From positions 1,116,001 through 1,180,000 of the forward strand of contig BJKQ01000013.1 of NCBI GenBank assembly GCA_006538405.1: 64,000 nt of DNA. The letters are read 5' to 3'. The notes under the pieces were generated by a model. That model made no database searches, was not told the DNA's origin, and worked only from the letters and a program-made list of their open reading frames with translations. A program made the position numbers and the translations under genes. Position 1 is the first letter of the stretch. Each line of letters opens with the position of its first letter. The stretch is from Hansfordia pulvinata (taxonomy: Eukaryota; Ascomycota; Sordariomycetes; Xylariales). Shown piece after piece: positions 12,613-23,432 of this stretch.

Positions 12613-14133
12613 ATGTGGTCCCTACCGCACTCTCGGCGCGCCTGCGCGTTGTCGGCATGCCTCATTGCCGCCAGCTCCCTTGCTTCGGCAGGGCCTTGCG
12701 ATATCTACGCCGACGGCAACACGCCCTGCGTGGCGGCGCACAGCACTACCCGTGCTCTCTACAGCGGCTACAAGGGCTCTCTGTACCAGGTCAGGCGCGA
12801 CTCGGATGGGTCGACGCGTGATATTGCACCGCTGTCGGCTGGAGGTGTCGCCGACGCAGGCGCCCAGGACACATTCTGCGCGGGCACAACATGCCTCATC
12901 TCCACCATCTACGACCAGTCCGGCCGCAACAACCACCTGACGCAGGCGCCGGCCGGCGGCTTCAGCGGGCCCGACGTCAACGGCGCCGACAACCTGGCCA
13001 GCGCCATCGGCGCCCCTGTGACGCTCAACGGCAAGCGGGCGTACGGTGTCTTCTTCTCGCCCGGCACGGGCTACCGCAAGAACGGAGCCACCGGTACGGC
13101 GAAGGGCGACGAGCCCGAGGGCATGTATGCCGTCATGGATGGCACTCACTACAACGATAAGTGCTGCTTCGACTACGGCAACGCCGAGGAGAACAACCTC
13201 GACAACGGTAACGGCGCCATGGAGGCCGTGTACCTGGGTGCCAACAAGAACTACGGTTTCGGTGAGGGCGACGGGCCTTGGGTCATGGCTGACCTGGAGA
13301 ACAAGCTGGCCGCGGGCCTCAACGACGGCCTCAACTCGGACGTCAAGTCGGTTGCCCACCGCTTCACCACGGCGATCCTCAAGGGCCGCCCCAACCAGTG
13401 GGCGATTCGCGGCGGCAACGCCAACAACGGTGGCCTCCAGACCTACTACAACGGCGCTCGCCCGGCCATGGACGGCTACAACCCCATGAAGAAGGAGGGC
13501 TCCATTATCCTCGGCATCGGCGGCGACAACAGCTGGTGGGCGCAAGGCACCTTCTACGAGGGTGTCATGACCTCGGGCTTCCCGTCTGACGACGTCGAGG
13601 CTAAGGTCCAGGCCGACATTGTCGGCGCTGGCTACGCGCCCGGCCCGCTGACCAGCGGCGACAAGCTCGCGGTCGGCCGATCCATCTCTCTCAAGGTCAC
13701 CACACCGGGCTTCGACACGCGATACCTGGCTCACACCGGCTCCTCGGTTAACACCCAAGTCGTCTCGGCATCCAGCGACGCCGGTCTGAAGGGCCGCGCC
13801 AGCTGGACGGTGCGCGCTGGCCTGGGCAACTCGGAATGCGTTTCCTTTGAGTCAGTTAACCTCCCTGGCCAGTTCCTGCGGCACAAGGACTACGCGCTTG
13901 AGCTCGACGCTAGCGACGGCTCCAAGCTCTTCAACGAGGACGCCACCTTTTGCCCGACGGAGGGCCTCACGGGGAAGAACCGATCTCTGCGCGTCTGGAG
14001 CTACCCAACGCGCTACTTCCGCCACTACGACGCCACCCTGTACATTGCCTCGAACGGCGGTGTCCACCCCTTTGACAACAAGGAGTCGTTCCTGGCCGAC
14101 TCCACCTGGGAGATCCACGACGGCTTCGCGTAA
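12613..14133 (+). CDS. abfB: Secreted alpha-L-arabinofuranosidase B (GH54 with CBM42)
   Basis: Secreted exo-acting enzyme that removes alpha-L-arabinofuranosyl side groups from arabinoxylan and arabinan. It has 506 residues and no intron. A signal peptide (residues 1-26, ending ASA) precedes GPCDIYADGNTPCVAAHSTT, the standard mature N-terminus of GH54. The catalytic domain runs to about residue 340 and contains the adjacent Cys pair C184-C185 in KCCFDYGNAE. By a constant offset of 8 to the well-studied A. kawachii enzyme (from memory), E229 in MADLEN is the nucleophile and D305 in GGDNS the acid/base. A CBM42 beta-trefoil fills about 355-506, with repeated SxNxPGxFLRHxDY-like blocks and arabinose-binding HYD/HKD residues. 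Its length matches the family. It is probably regulated by carbon source. All expected catalytic features are present. Confidence 0.95.
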   Translation: MWSLPHSRRACALSACLIAASSLASAGPCDIYADGNTPCVAAHSTTRALYSGYKGSLYQVRRDSDGSTRDIAPLSAGGVADAGAQDTFCAGTTCLISTIYDQSGRNNHLTQAPAGGFSGPDVNGADNLASAIGAPVTLNGKRAYGVFFSPGTGYRKNGATGTAKGDEPEGMYAVMDGTHYNDKCCFDYGNAEENNLDNGNGAMEAVYLGANKNYGFGEGDGPWVMADLENKLAAGLNDGLNSDVKSVAHRFTTAILKGRPNQWAIRGGNANNGGLQTYYNGARPAMDGYNPMKKEGSIILGIGGDNSWWAQGTFYEGVMTSGFPSDDVEAKVQADIVGAGYAPGPLTSGDKLAVGRSISLKVTTPGFDTRYLAHTGSSVNTQVVSASSDAGLKGRASWTVRAGLGNSECVSFESVNLPGQFLRHKDYALELDASDGSKLFNEDATFCPTEGLTGKNRSLRVWSYPTRYFRHYDATLYIASNGGVHPFDNKESFLADSTWEIHDGFA

Positions 14134-15728
14134 GCAGGGCGCAAAGGGAGAACCGCCGGCGAGCGGTCTTAGACACGGAGTTTCGAGTCCTTTATTCGCG
14201 GTTCCATGAATTTTTATTTTCCAAGACATTTTTTGTTCTATATACCACGCCCCCTTGATCTGGGCACCACATACCCCCACCCACCCTGGCTACCTACCAC
14301 GCCTAACTGTGTTTTGTTTAATTCTCGACAAATGTCACCCAACTCTGGGCAGCAGCAGAAGGGGAGAAGCTGGCCCTGAATTTTGATTCCGCTTTGGCGC
14401 GCGGGACGGAGTATGAACGGCAATTGGGGGGCAAATTCACGAGATAACGCATGTCAACCTCGCTCGCTCGCCTGGGTAGCGCTTTACGGGTACCACAGCT
14501 CGCTTCTGTACGCACGCACGCTTGCACGCACACACTATGATGACGATGATTTCTATCTTCCGGAGCGGGGGAGTTGGAGAAAGAGAGCTGGAGAGAGACG
14601 AGAGGGGGGGGGCAGGGGAGGGCGGAGAAGGCGGGGGTCGAGATGCCACCACATACTACGTCAATACCCATCACAGTTCTTCTGCTCATGCTTCCAAGGT
14701 CACCACCCACCCACCTGCAGCGTTTCTGCACGGCACTCTTGCACTGCCCACATTGTTGTGCCCGTGAGAGGGTAATAAGAAGAAGCCCTGAGGTCAACTC
14801 AGCGCCAGCATCCGTGAATGGCCCCGCCGCGTAAGGTCGGAATCGCGTGCGAGGAGCGGTCTGTTTCCAGCGAGGCTATGCCTGCGGCTTCGGGACCGGG
14901 TGCCGGCGCGCGCTGCGTTGTCTTCGGATGGAACGGGTGAATGCGGTTCCAGGGAATAGGGTTGATTTGGTGTCCGCCCCCCCTGTCGGGATGTGGAAAT
15001 CTTGCATAGCAAGGCGTACCCGCCTCCGCCGCCCAGCGCTTTTCCGCGTAGAAAGACAAGATAGATACTCGTACGAGTGCGAACAACAATTCAAACGAGC
15101 AGGTGGCGCAGGCCCCGCCCTGGCGAAGATCATTGTCTGGAACGTGCGAGGCGGAGTCGGGGCTTTGTGCGCGTCGAACATCAGCTGAAAGGCGACCCTG
15201 CGCGGCATGGGGCGCTTCTCGGGCCGCGCATCTGCGGCGCGCGCGCGCGCCAGGGAGCTGACGCCGCTGTGGAAATCATGCATAGAAGAGACCGGAAAGC
15301 ACAGTGGTGACATTGCAATGGTTTGATTCGAAGTAGTGGAAAAGTTGTGTTTTGATTAAATAGGAAGCTGTTGGGGTCTTGGCACATGCCAGCCAACTCA
15401 TCTATGTATGCTCATAACAAAGAAAGACAGATCGCTGCGGCGTCTGATCATATGGCCATCGTGATGCCGATGGGAGAGGGGTCACCATCCTCGTTCGTGT
15501 AAGCCCTTGGTATCTTGTTCCGACAACGCCCCTGAAAGAGAAAATACCCCGCGGAAACCCCTTGCTTCCGCGGAGAGACTATGAAGTACAACGCCAGTCA
15601 TGGCAGGGCATGAGCGCTGCTGCCCTCCTGTGCAAAGAGAGGAGGGCGATGCTCGTTCATATGGATCATGCTGGGAGGCAATGCTGATGTCAACCCAGGG
15701 AAGCCAGGAAGACTCAGGGCACCTTGGA
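14134..15728. other. Convergent intergenic region, abfB and ferric reductase 3' flanks
   Basis: No gene seen. It holds a nearly pure purine tract at about 14562-14640 and a GC-alternating run near 15236-15250. Transcripts enter from both sides, so it should contain two poly(A) sites. Confidence 0.5.
14562..14640 (+). repeat. Polypurine tract
   Basis: About 80 nt that are almost entirely A and G on the plus strand, in the convergent gap. Such mirror-like purine tracts can form triplex DNA; no function is shown here. Confidence 0.6.
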
Positions 15729-18437
15729 TTAAAGGGCGTAGTTTTCCGTGTGCAGGAAGATTTCTTCAAGCCGGTCGTCACCCCAGATCTCCGCTTGCAG
15801 GCGGGCAACCGTGTTGGCAACACCCACGCGCATGCTCGGAGGGCCGCAGACAAAGACGGCAGTGCGTCTACCCAGAACCCCTCGTCCGTCGGATCCGCCC
15901 GTGGCCCACTCCTTCAGCATGTAGCCCAGATCCGGACGGCCATACTCGACACTCCAGCCGCCATCGATTTGGTGTGGCACGGGGAAGGCAAAGCGCATCA
16001 GGCTCTTCTGAAATTCCGTCGGCGTATTAGGGAAGCCAAAGTCGAAGCCCGACGGCGGGCCGAATGTCGACGTTGGCCGCTGGCCCATTGTACCAGCTCT
16101 TGGTATGTTGGTCGAGCACCGAAGGTGAGCAAACTCGGGCGCTTGAACACCCGTGTCGTCTTCTCCTTCGCCGCGCTCGGCCTCTTCTTCTGGGTGGTCA
16201 TTGTTTTGATGGGTCTGCCCATCGACATGTGGCGCGTCCTTGTGAGCAGCGGGCGGCGCATAATTGAAGTGTGGCTGTTGATCTGGCCGAAGGTGCATGG
16301 GTGGGAAGTGAAACTCCTTATTCGCCTTGTCGTCCGGGAACTCGCCGGACGGACGGTTCTCCGCCGCCTTGTCACTGCTGTCCATCGGGACCTTCTTGTC
16401 GTTTGGGAACTCCTCTCGCCCTTCAAGCCTGCGCAGAGAGTCGTCTTGAGCCGACAGTCTGTTGGCAGCTGAGGGGGCCTGCGGGGGCAGGTGATGGGGC
16501 TGTAGGTATTTTTGCTGCGGAAGTGCTGTGATTCTGTCCTCGTCCTCGGCGCGGAGTTGTTGCTCGTACTCGGGGTTCCCCTCCGCCTCGTGCTGAATAA
16601 GGGCCGAGTTTCGCTTTGAAGCAATTCCAGCGACGAAACCGTCGAGCTTGTCATGGAACATGTTGCTGATTGGTCTAGGGGCCCGGGCGTGCTGGAGCTG
16701 CTGTTGGGCGGCAATCTGAGATTGTCTAACAGAAGAAGTCACGAAGAACTTGCAAGTCACACTCTCGGGTGGTGCCGCATCACGACAGATTCGAAGTTCT
16801 TCACGGAACCAGTCCATGGCCTCGAGTCGCTTCAGGGCCCAGACAACAACAATCTTCTTGGTGATTGCCTTTCCATCTCTCATGCGCTTGATCAGGTTAA
16901 GAAGTTGCGACATCAACGATGTGACACCACTCCCGCCGGCAATGAGAATGCAGGTGTCGAAGGCTGCCAGTTCCCGGCGCATGCCGCCGTAGGGGCCGTC
17001 TAGATAGGCCCTGTAGGTGTGAAATGGCCCCTTTTCGATGGCCGTTTCGAGGACCTTGCGCGTGAACCCGCCATAAGGCTTGAACACCACGGTGCAGTCC
17101 CTATAGTCCTCGCCGTATTCGGAAGGGAAGTCCTCACTGCAGAGCGAAGAGATCGTGAAGGGGTGGTTGTCTGCGAAGGAAATGCCAGGCATGCGCAGGT
17201 AAACGTACTGCCCAGGCTTCCACCGCATCTGCGTCGGGATCGTGACTTTGATTGCGTCTTCGGCCATCAGCGTAATGGCAGCCTCGTCGCCCACCAAGAA
17301 AGCCATCCTCCACGGCTTGACCCAATTCAGCTTTGAGAGTCGCATCAGGTAACATATGACCCAAATGGCGATTGTGGCGTACAGATAGTCCCATGACGCA
17401 AGGAAGTTCTTGGTGTGCCAAAATAGCATTGCCAGGTATACAAACCCGACAGGGACGTGGAGGGTCACGAAGACCTCGTATGCGACTCTTCGGATGATGG
17501 GAAGAGACGCAACGCAGAGCCAGATCAAAGGAACCAGGCAAGCAATTCCTGTTCCGTAAATGACCCCGCTGCCCTCGGGAAACAAGGCTGCAAAAACGTC
17601 CATGCCACCGTCGTCCCAGACTGGCTGGATGTAGAAAGGAATCGTATGCACCAGCGACAGAAACAGGCACAGGTAGCCAGCCCACCGATGGAGTACATTC
17701 AGCCTCTCCGGCCCGATGCCCGTGATGAGGGAAAGGATGTTGGCCTTCATGCTGGTTGCAACAATCCAAGGGGTCATGGCTACCGCGATCATACCGGAAC
17801 GAATCGCGATCGGCGGTGAACCGAATTGGATGCTCTGCCAGTACAACGGTTGCTTCAAGAAGACGTACAGGGAGACGAAAGCCAGGGCGATGAAGCCTAT
17901 GGCCAGAACGGCGATGGAAGAGAAGGTGAAGCGGTGCTTCCGCCACACAATGTCGGGAATCGATCTGTAGAACACCCAGCGGAACAAGGCGAGTGCATCC
18001 AGAACGGGCCCAACAGCGGAGAAGTCGCTTTTCGGTTTGAAGTCCTTCTTCTCGCCAGAGTCCTCCGGGAAAAAGTGACGGCCGGTGCGGCTCGTCTGCA
18101 TGCCGGTGAGGGCATAGTCGGGGTCCAGGTTGTATAGGTCTCGGTAATGCTGCTCAACCTCTTGCTTGTAGATAGCCTGTCGGATCTTATCCTGCCACCA
18201 GTGCCAAATGCGTACTAACAAGACAGCCCCAGCCAAGGCAACGGCGAAGTAGGTCCATCCCAGTCCATACTGCCCTGACTGGATCCAAGGATCGACGGTG
18301 TTGGCCTCGACGAGGCCTGGAGGGCTGGTGGGTGTGAGCGGGATTAATATTCTTTTTGCCAGATCGGCTACGGTGCTGGTGCCAAGGTTGCTGAAGGCGA
18401 CGTGCCTGGTCTCGGCAGCCATAGTCGCGGGAGACAT
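15729..18437 (-). CDS. Ferric-chelate reductase / FRE-type flavocytochrome b
   Basis: Plasma-membrane metalloreductase that moves electrons from NADPH through FAD and two haems to extracellular ferric or cupric ions. It has 902 residues from the ATG at 18437 (another ATG at 18422 is possible) and no intron. Several membrane helices fill the first half. The haem histidines are visible as two pairs: HRWAGYLCLFLSLVHT and LHVPVGFVYLAMLFWHT. The FAD motif HPFTISS, the NADPH-binding block AGGSGVTSLMSQLL and the terminal VFVCGPPSM block follow in the usual order. The odd point is a disordered insertion of about 230 residues, rich in P, Q, H, D and E, that splits the NADPH-binding region between SSVRQ and WSVEYGRPDL. 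That makes the protein longer than typical FRE proteins of about 600-750 residues. The substrate metal cannot be told from sequence. Confidence 0.88.
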   Translation of the reverse strand: MSPATMAAETRHVAFSNLGTSTVADLAKRILIPLTPTSPPGLVEANTVDPWIQSGQYGLGWTYFAVALAGAVLLVRIWHWWQDKIRQAIYKQEVEQHYRDLYNLDPDYALTGMQTSRTGRHFFPEDSGEKKDFKPKSDFSAVGPVLDALALFRWVFYRSIPDIVWRKHRFTFSSIAVLAIGFIALAFVSLYVFLKQPLYWQSIQFGSPPIAIRSGMIAVAMTPWIVATSMKANILSLITGIGPERLNVLHRWAGYLCLFLSLVHTIPFYIQPVWDDGGMDVFAALFPEGSGVIYGTGIACLVPLIWLCVASLPIIRRVAYEVFVTLHVPVGFVYLAMLFWHTKNFLASWDYLYATIAIWVICYLMRLSKLNWVKPWRMAFLVGDEAAITLMAEDAIKVTIPTQMRWKPGQYVYLRMPGISFADNHPFTISSLCSEDFPSEYGEDYRDCTVVFKPYGGFTRKVLETAIEKGPFHTYRAYLDGPYGGMRRELAAFDTCILIAGGSGVTSLMSQLLNLIKRMRDGKAITKKIVVVWALKRLEAMDWFREELRICRDAAPPESVTCKFFVTSSVRQSQIAAQQQLQHARAPRPISNMFHDKLDGFVAGIASKRNSALIQHEAEGNPEYEQQLRAEDEDRITALPQQKYLQPHHLPPQAPSAANRLSAQDDSLRRLEGREEFPNDKKVPMDSSDKAAENRPSGEFPDDKANKEFHFPPMHLRPDQQPHFNYAPPAAHKDAPHVDGQTHQNNDHPEEEAERGEGEDDTGVQAPEFAHLRCSTNIPRAGTMGQRPTSTFGPPSGFDFGFPNTPTEFQKSLMRFAFPVPHQIDGGWSVEYGRPDLGYMLKEWATGGSDGRGVLGRRTAVFVCGPPSMRVGVANTVARLQAEIWGDDRLEEIFLHTENYAL

Positions 18438-19059
18438 CTGACAGTGGTCGGAGGAGGCGCAGCGCACCCCGCGAGGGACTCCGGGGCGGGTTGAATCAGG
18501 AGCTCGACATGAGTGAGTCCCGTGGCAATGCTACTGTCGTGCGGCCGGTGCGCAATGGTGAATGAGAGGAAGCTGGCGCTTGGGCGGCGCGGTCCTGGGG
18601 CGCGATTTCTTCAGATAGGTAATTGAGCGAGGGCGATCTGAGAAGGTCTGCGAGGAGGAAAGTCGGATGACTGGAAACACGTTGGAAGTCGTCGATGTTG
18701 AGAGCTGCGTGAGACGAGGCGGAAAGCTCAGGAGCATATGGCGTGACAAGGTCGAGCGCGTTCAGCGAGGCGCCAGAAAAGAAGAAAGGTATCTTTGGCA
18801 GCCGGGGACCGGGATAGGCTGGCGAGTTGTGCGTCAAGGAAGGCAGGGTCATGCGGCCTATGGCCGATTCGACGCAGATTGAGTCGAGTTCCACACGGAC
18901 TGTAAGTTTGAACACCGGAAAGGCTCTCGCACAGGCAGCCGCGCGTATAAGAATGCGGACGAGGCGAGGACCAGCCGTTTTGCCGGAAACAAGACCAGCT
19001 GACGTAGGCAGCTTGCTCACGAGCCAGGTCAATGAGGAAAAGGGAGAGGCGGTCGTGTG

Positions 19060-20534
19060 TACGAGTAGGCGGTGCTCTACGCACGAGGCCCGGCGGCTGA
19101 CGGGCACTTCATATTGGTCGAGAGGCACGGTGATCGCTCTCCGCAGGCTGCAGGGAAGCCAAGCAGAACGAGGCCCGATTGAGCAGCTTCTGGCGCTAGG
19201 GTGGGCAAGCCGTTGTCACCAGCACCCCATCTCGCAAAGCCAGTGGGCGGCTGGTCCAGCGGCGGGAGATCTGTACGTCGACTGGGGTGTGGTACTAGGG
19301 ACCGCGCCTGCAGCTACTCCGTGCATATCTGCAGCTATCCGGCCGACGAGCTGCGAGCCTTCGACCACACATTCGAGTCTCTCATCTGTACGAGTACCCG
19401 TAAGCGATCTGCATGTCTAGGCGAGCGAGGGTGCTTTGCTCTGTCCAGCCCGCGGGGCCTTTGCCCACCTTCTGTCGCCGGGTCTGATGCCCACGCCTAT
19501 GGGCATCGTGAGAAGGTTGATGACCAGCTCGCTTGCCGGGTGGCCATTAGGCCAGGGGCAGCCAGCCACCCCAGGCACATGGACGTGATGAGGTGACGGG
19601 CGTGAAGCGGGCGGCGGGGACCGTGGGGGATTGGCGGATAGCACCGCGGCGTGCGCTGGGCAGAGTTGGAGAGGCCTGTGCCGGACTGTGCGGAAGAGAT
19701 GCTGTGTGCACAGGGAGGGATTGGGGCCGTGACAAGCTGTCGAATCGCAGGCGTCAAGACGGGCCCTGTGTGATGGACAAGAGGGGGAGCATGGCGATTC
19801 CAGCAGAACGAGGCCTTGGATTCGCCGGAGCGGTTGGAGACGGGGCCAATGGCAGCGGCGATGGTGGTTCGGGCGGCAAAAGCGCCGACGTGGTTGGCTG
19901 AAGCTTGAACGGGCGACCCCGGAAGTGGGGAGAGAGCATTGAGCCCCACTACCCGCGAGTCTACGAGTAGGTGAAAATCGTACCTAAAAGGTGAGGTGGT
20001 GAGGTACTCGTACGTGTACATAAGACGAGTTGGGCGGGCACGCAGTATGGTCGGGTGTGAGTACCTCCCTACTTGACATCAATTTGCGGAAGGCGCGATG
20101 TGAGCAATCGTACATGTAGTAATAGGTAGAGGACGAGCACCAGCCCCTGGAATAACCTACATGTACTGCCTCCTACTACCAGGGCTAACGGAGCACAACG
20201 GTAAGTACCACGGTACGGCAATTCAGATGCAGATCTCGTAGACATCGTGGCGATACCTAACCTCGAGTGAACGTGCTCCGAACCTCTCCATTTCGCAGCT
20301 CCACCGCCATCGACGACTCAAATGGCCGCCGGCTTCCCCGCCCGCAACATGGACCATCGACCAACTGCATAAACCCCTGGCGCGTGTTGCCTCTGCCGGG
20401 TCCCGTCCCACGCTTGCATCGTACCTGTTGGTTCTATCCATGCATCGGCTCCTGTGCTCGGCGGCTGCGAGCGCCCGTCACATCTGTCTCTGTGATGCGC
20501 AAATCACACCTGCTTCTTTTCCACTCTACTCGTA
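19060..20534. repeat. Cluster of five TACTCGTA/TACGAGTA 8-mers
   Basis: Exact copies start at 19060, 19389, 19962, 20005 and 20527, all in the gap between the divergent reductase and RRP43 genes. Confidence 0.8.
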
Positions 20535-21428
20535 TCTCTATCGTTCCACAGCCTCGACCGGCAATGGCATGAGTGCAGACTCTCCGCCTGGGAATGGCAC
20601 GGCCAGTCGTTTCGGTTACTGGACCCGGGCGGCTGTCTCCGCCTCGGGGTGATCTGGTGACTGTGAATACCGGCCCGAGTTACCCGCAGGGCCGATACAA
20701 ACAGTGTCGGATACCGGCACGAGCACTTTCTTCGTTTCCGGGAGGACTATCCGTGTGGTGATCGTGTCCTGGCATCCACCGCGGCTCTCCCACCTTTTGG
20801 ACAAGCAACTGCGGTCCGCTTATCATTGGCTACAATCTGCCTTGGTCGAGGAAGCCACTGCAGGGTAGGGCGAATTCTCTTGCACGCTGTCGGCATGTGG
20901 GTTGAGAAAGAGGTATCCCCCTCTGTCACGTTCGCAGATGTATGATAACCTTGAAATCCATATCGTAGCGTAGGCAAGTACAGGTAAGCAACTTCAGTGT
21001 CTCGTAGTTCAAGACTCGCGCTGTACGGTTCCCGATAGATGAATGTGTCGAAGAGCGCAACACCACATTTCCTGATCAACAGACAGATTGTGTGAGCCCT
21101 TGCCCGTCTCTTGCTTCCCCACCACGGTCAAGCCAGCCACTTTGTTCATCCCGAATTCGTGTCACAGACACGGGGAAATGCCGCAGCATTGGGGGTTTTG
21201 TCATGGATCACTGCCACTTGACTGGCCACATGAAGCAAAGACAGGGAGGTTCTCTGGGGAGACGACTTACGGGTACTAACTCTCATAGACACCCCACGAG
21301 CATTACCTCTCCATGTCATCTGTGAGTCCCTCGGAGTTGGGTTGCGTGTGATAGACAGTACACGGCCCCACACTGTAGCCTGCAGCACGATCAAGTACCG
21401 ATGGAAGCCACAGACGGCCTGCTGCCAG

Positions 21429-21449
21429 CCCCCCCCCCCCCCCCCCCCC
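21429..21449. repeat. Poly-C tract, 21 nt
   Basis: C homopolymer about 200 nt upstream of the RRP43 start codon. Confidence 0.9.
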
Positions 21450-21644
21450 TCCAAGAGCAGCACCGGGGTCCCCCTCCACTGGAACGCACGCGCGCGTCGT
21501 CCTCCATGCTCCGATCGGCAGCGGGTAAAATTCTACATCGTCATCCACTTGCATCTTCTCGTCGCCGGCGCCCCGTCTCCCGTGCAAAGACGCCATCCAC
21601 GACCGACGACCAGCCTCTGGCCGCCCACCCCGCCTTCCGCCAAC

Positions 21645-22676
21645 ATGGCCGACTCCTCCAATCTCACCCTGTCCAGCGCGACCTTTGCCAAGCTGTCGCC
21701 ACACCCTTACTTGCTCGCCAACCTGCAACCCCCGACTCCGTCAACGCCATCGGCCCGCACCAACGGCCGCCAGCCGCGCCAGCCGCGCCCTTCGCGCATC
21801 AACTCGTCCTCTCTCGCCCACGCCCACGGCAGCGCCATTGTCCGCAACGGCGACACCACCGTCATCTGCGGCGTCCGCGCCGAGTCCCTCCTTGCCTCCC
21901 ACATCCCCAACTTCCGCGCGCCCTCGCCGTCTTCTTCCGCGCCGCACGACCACATCGACGAGCTCAGCGAGTATGATCTCCTCGTTCCCAACATCGACCT
22001 GGCCACGGGTTGCGCCCCCAACTTCCTGCCGGGCGTGCCTCCTACGTCCCTCGCCCAGACGCTCAGTACGCGCGTCTACTCTCTCCTGCACTCCTCGGGC
22101 CTTTTGAACGCCGAGGACCTGCGCATTTACCACGACGAGGAGCTGCTGCCAGAGTCCGAAGGCAACGACGAGCAGGGTCTTGGCGCGGATGGCACCCGGA
22201 AGACAATCAAGGCATACTGGGTGCTGTACATTGATGTCCTGTTCATCTCTTTCGACGGAAACCCATTCGATGCTGCTTGGACGGGCATCCTTGCCGCTCT
22301 GAAGGACACGCGGCTGCCGGTGGCACGATGGGACGCCGACCGCGACCTGGTTCTATCCTCTGCCCAGGAAACGCGGCCTCTTGAGCTGCGCGGTCTCCCC
22401 GTAGCATGCACGGCCGCTGTGTTTGCGGCCAAGGGGAAGCAGAGGAAGGGCAGCGGGCAGTTTTGGATCCTCGTGGACCCGGACCGCTTTGAGGAGGAGT
22501 TGTGCGACGAGACCGTCACCATGGTTGTGGACCGGACAGACGGCGCCTCCAAGATGCTAGGCATATCCAAGAGCGGCGGCACGGCGGTAGGGCCTGCGGT
22601 AGTTAAAAAATTCAGTGAAGTGGCAGAGGCCCGCTGGAAGGAGTTGAGAGATGCCCTGTCGGAGATTCGTCGATGA
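21645..22676 (+). CDS. RRP43: Exosome complex subunit Rrp43 (RNase PH fold)
   Basis: Subunit of the nine-protein core ring of the RNA exosome, used for 3'-to-5' processing and decay of RNA in nucleus and cytoplasm. It has 343 residues and no intron. The start at 21645 gives MADSSNLTLSSATFAKLSPH; the 'LSPHPYLLANL' opening is typical of fungal Rrp43. The RNase PH fold is evident in the strand pair AHAHGSAIVRNGDTTVICGV (about residues 58-77) and later in YWVLYIDVLFISFDGNPFDA. A further conserved segment is LRGLPVACTAAVFAAKGK, followed by a C-terminal helix (VVKKFSEVAEARWKELRDAL). Catalytic residues are not expected, because eukaryotic ring subunits are inactive. Other PH-type ring subunits (Rrp42, Rrp45) are the main alternatives; the N-terminus favours Rrp43. 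Confidence 0.78.
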   Translation: MADSSNLTLSSATFAKLSPHPYLLANLQPPTPSTPSARTNGRQPRQPRPSRINSSSLAHAHGSAIVRNGDTTVICGVRAESLLASHIPNFRAPSPSSSAPHDHIDELSEYDLLVPNIDLATGCAPNFLPGVPPTSLAQTLSTRVYSLLHSSGLLNAEDLRIYHDEELLPESEGNDEQGLGADGTRKTIKAYWVLYIDVLFISFDGNPFDAAWTGILAALKDTRLPVARWDADRDLVLSSAQETRPLELRGLPVACTAAVFAAKGKQRKGSGQFWILVDPDRFEEELCDETVTMVVDRTDGASKMLGISKSGGTAVGPAVVKKFSEVAEARWKELRDALSEIRR

Positions 22677-23432
22677 TACCCCAGATATGAAAGTTCAAAA
22701 GTTACATGCATGTCCGCCGCGACAGGACACTACGTCTCTTTTGATGCACAATCAGGCTTCAAGTCCGGTCGCTTAGATGGAATCGCTAAGATGGAAACAC
22801 GGCTGCCAACAAGATGCTTGCAAGTCAGTGAGCGACTTCGATACCCGATCTGAAGTGGATGTATCTCTTCGAACGAAGGCCACAGGATCATGCCGTAGTA
22901 AGGCGACCGTGATCCCATCCCCATCTAAATAAATACACCAGGTCTATTTTTTGACACCACGTGAAGTCTGGATGCGAGCATTGGAACTTGGATGTCTGTG
23001 CTGGACCTGACCCGTGGGTTCATGGCTCGTCTTGCTCTTTAGCTGAGGCCAGCGGCTCTGATCCGGTGAAGGCAGGAGCTTTCCTTGGCTGCACGTCGCT
23101 CCTTCCTCGGTGGCCCTCTCACGTGAAGCAGTACGTGGTTATCACTGAGTCCAATCTTTCATCACTTCTCATTCACCATCCGCTCAATGGCCCAAAGCCA
23201 ACCCGCCAGCCCTGTATTGTCACTTACCTGAGGACGCGCCTCGGCAACTGGGCATCTCTCTGAGAATCTTCAACATCCTCCCTCCAAGGGTGTCGATTGC
23301 TTCCGGTTCGAGGAAGAAACGTTCTCTTTTTGCATCACCATCCATCTCTCAACGCTCGTCACATTCTTATCATCATCATTAATTTCCTGAGTTCAGGCAG
23401 CCAGGCGCTCCGCCGCCCTGGCACTCTTAGCC
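22677..23432. promoter_or_regulatory. Intergenic: RRP43 3' flank and REC8 promoter
   Basis: No gene seen. The last 150 nt are CT/TCA-rich leader sequence before the REC8 start codon. Confidence 0.5.

Larger units (their letters stand above)
18438..21644. promoter_or_regulatory. Divergent intergenic region, ferric reductase and RRP43
   Basis: No convincing gene in 3.2 kb. A 210-codon minus-strand frame at 18496-19128 has no recognisable domain and overlaps the expected reductase leader. Five TACTCGTA-type 8-mers lie at 19060-20534, and TACATGTA-containing arms face each other at 20111-20119 and 20157-20165. Confidence 0.5.

Noticed and set aside
12622..13758. 378-codon minus-strand frame opposite abfB
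   Set aside because: Antisense shadow of a clear GH54 enzyme with high GC at third positions.
18496..19128. 210-codon minus-strand frame upstream of the ferric reductase
   Set aside because: No domain, Ser/Leu-rich and positioned where the reductase leader and promoter should be.
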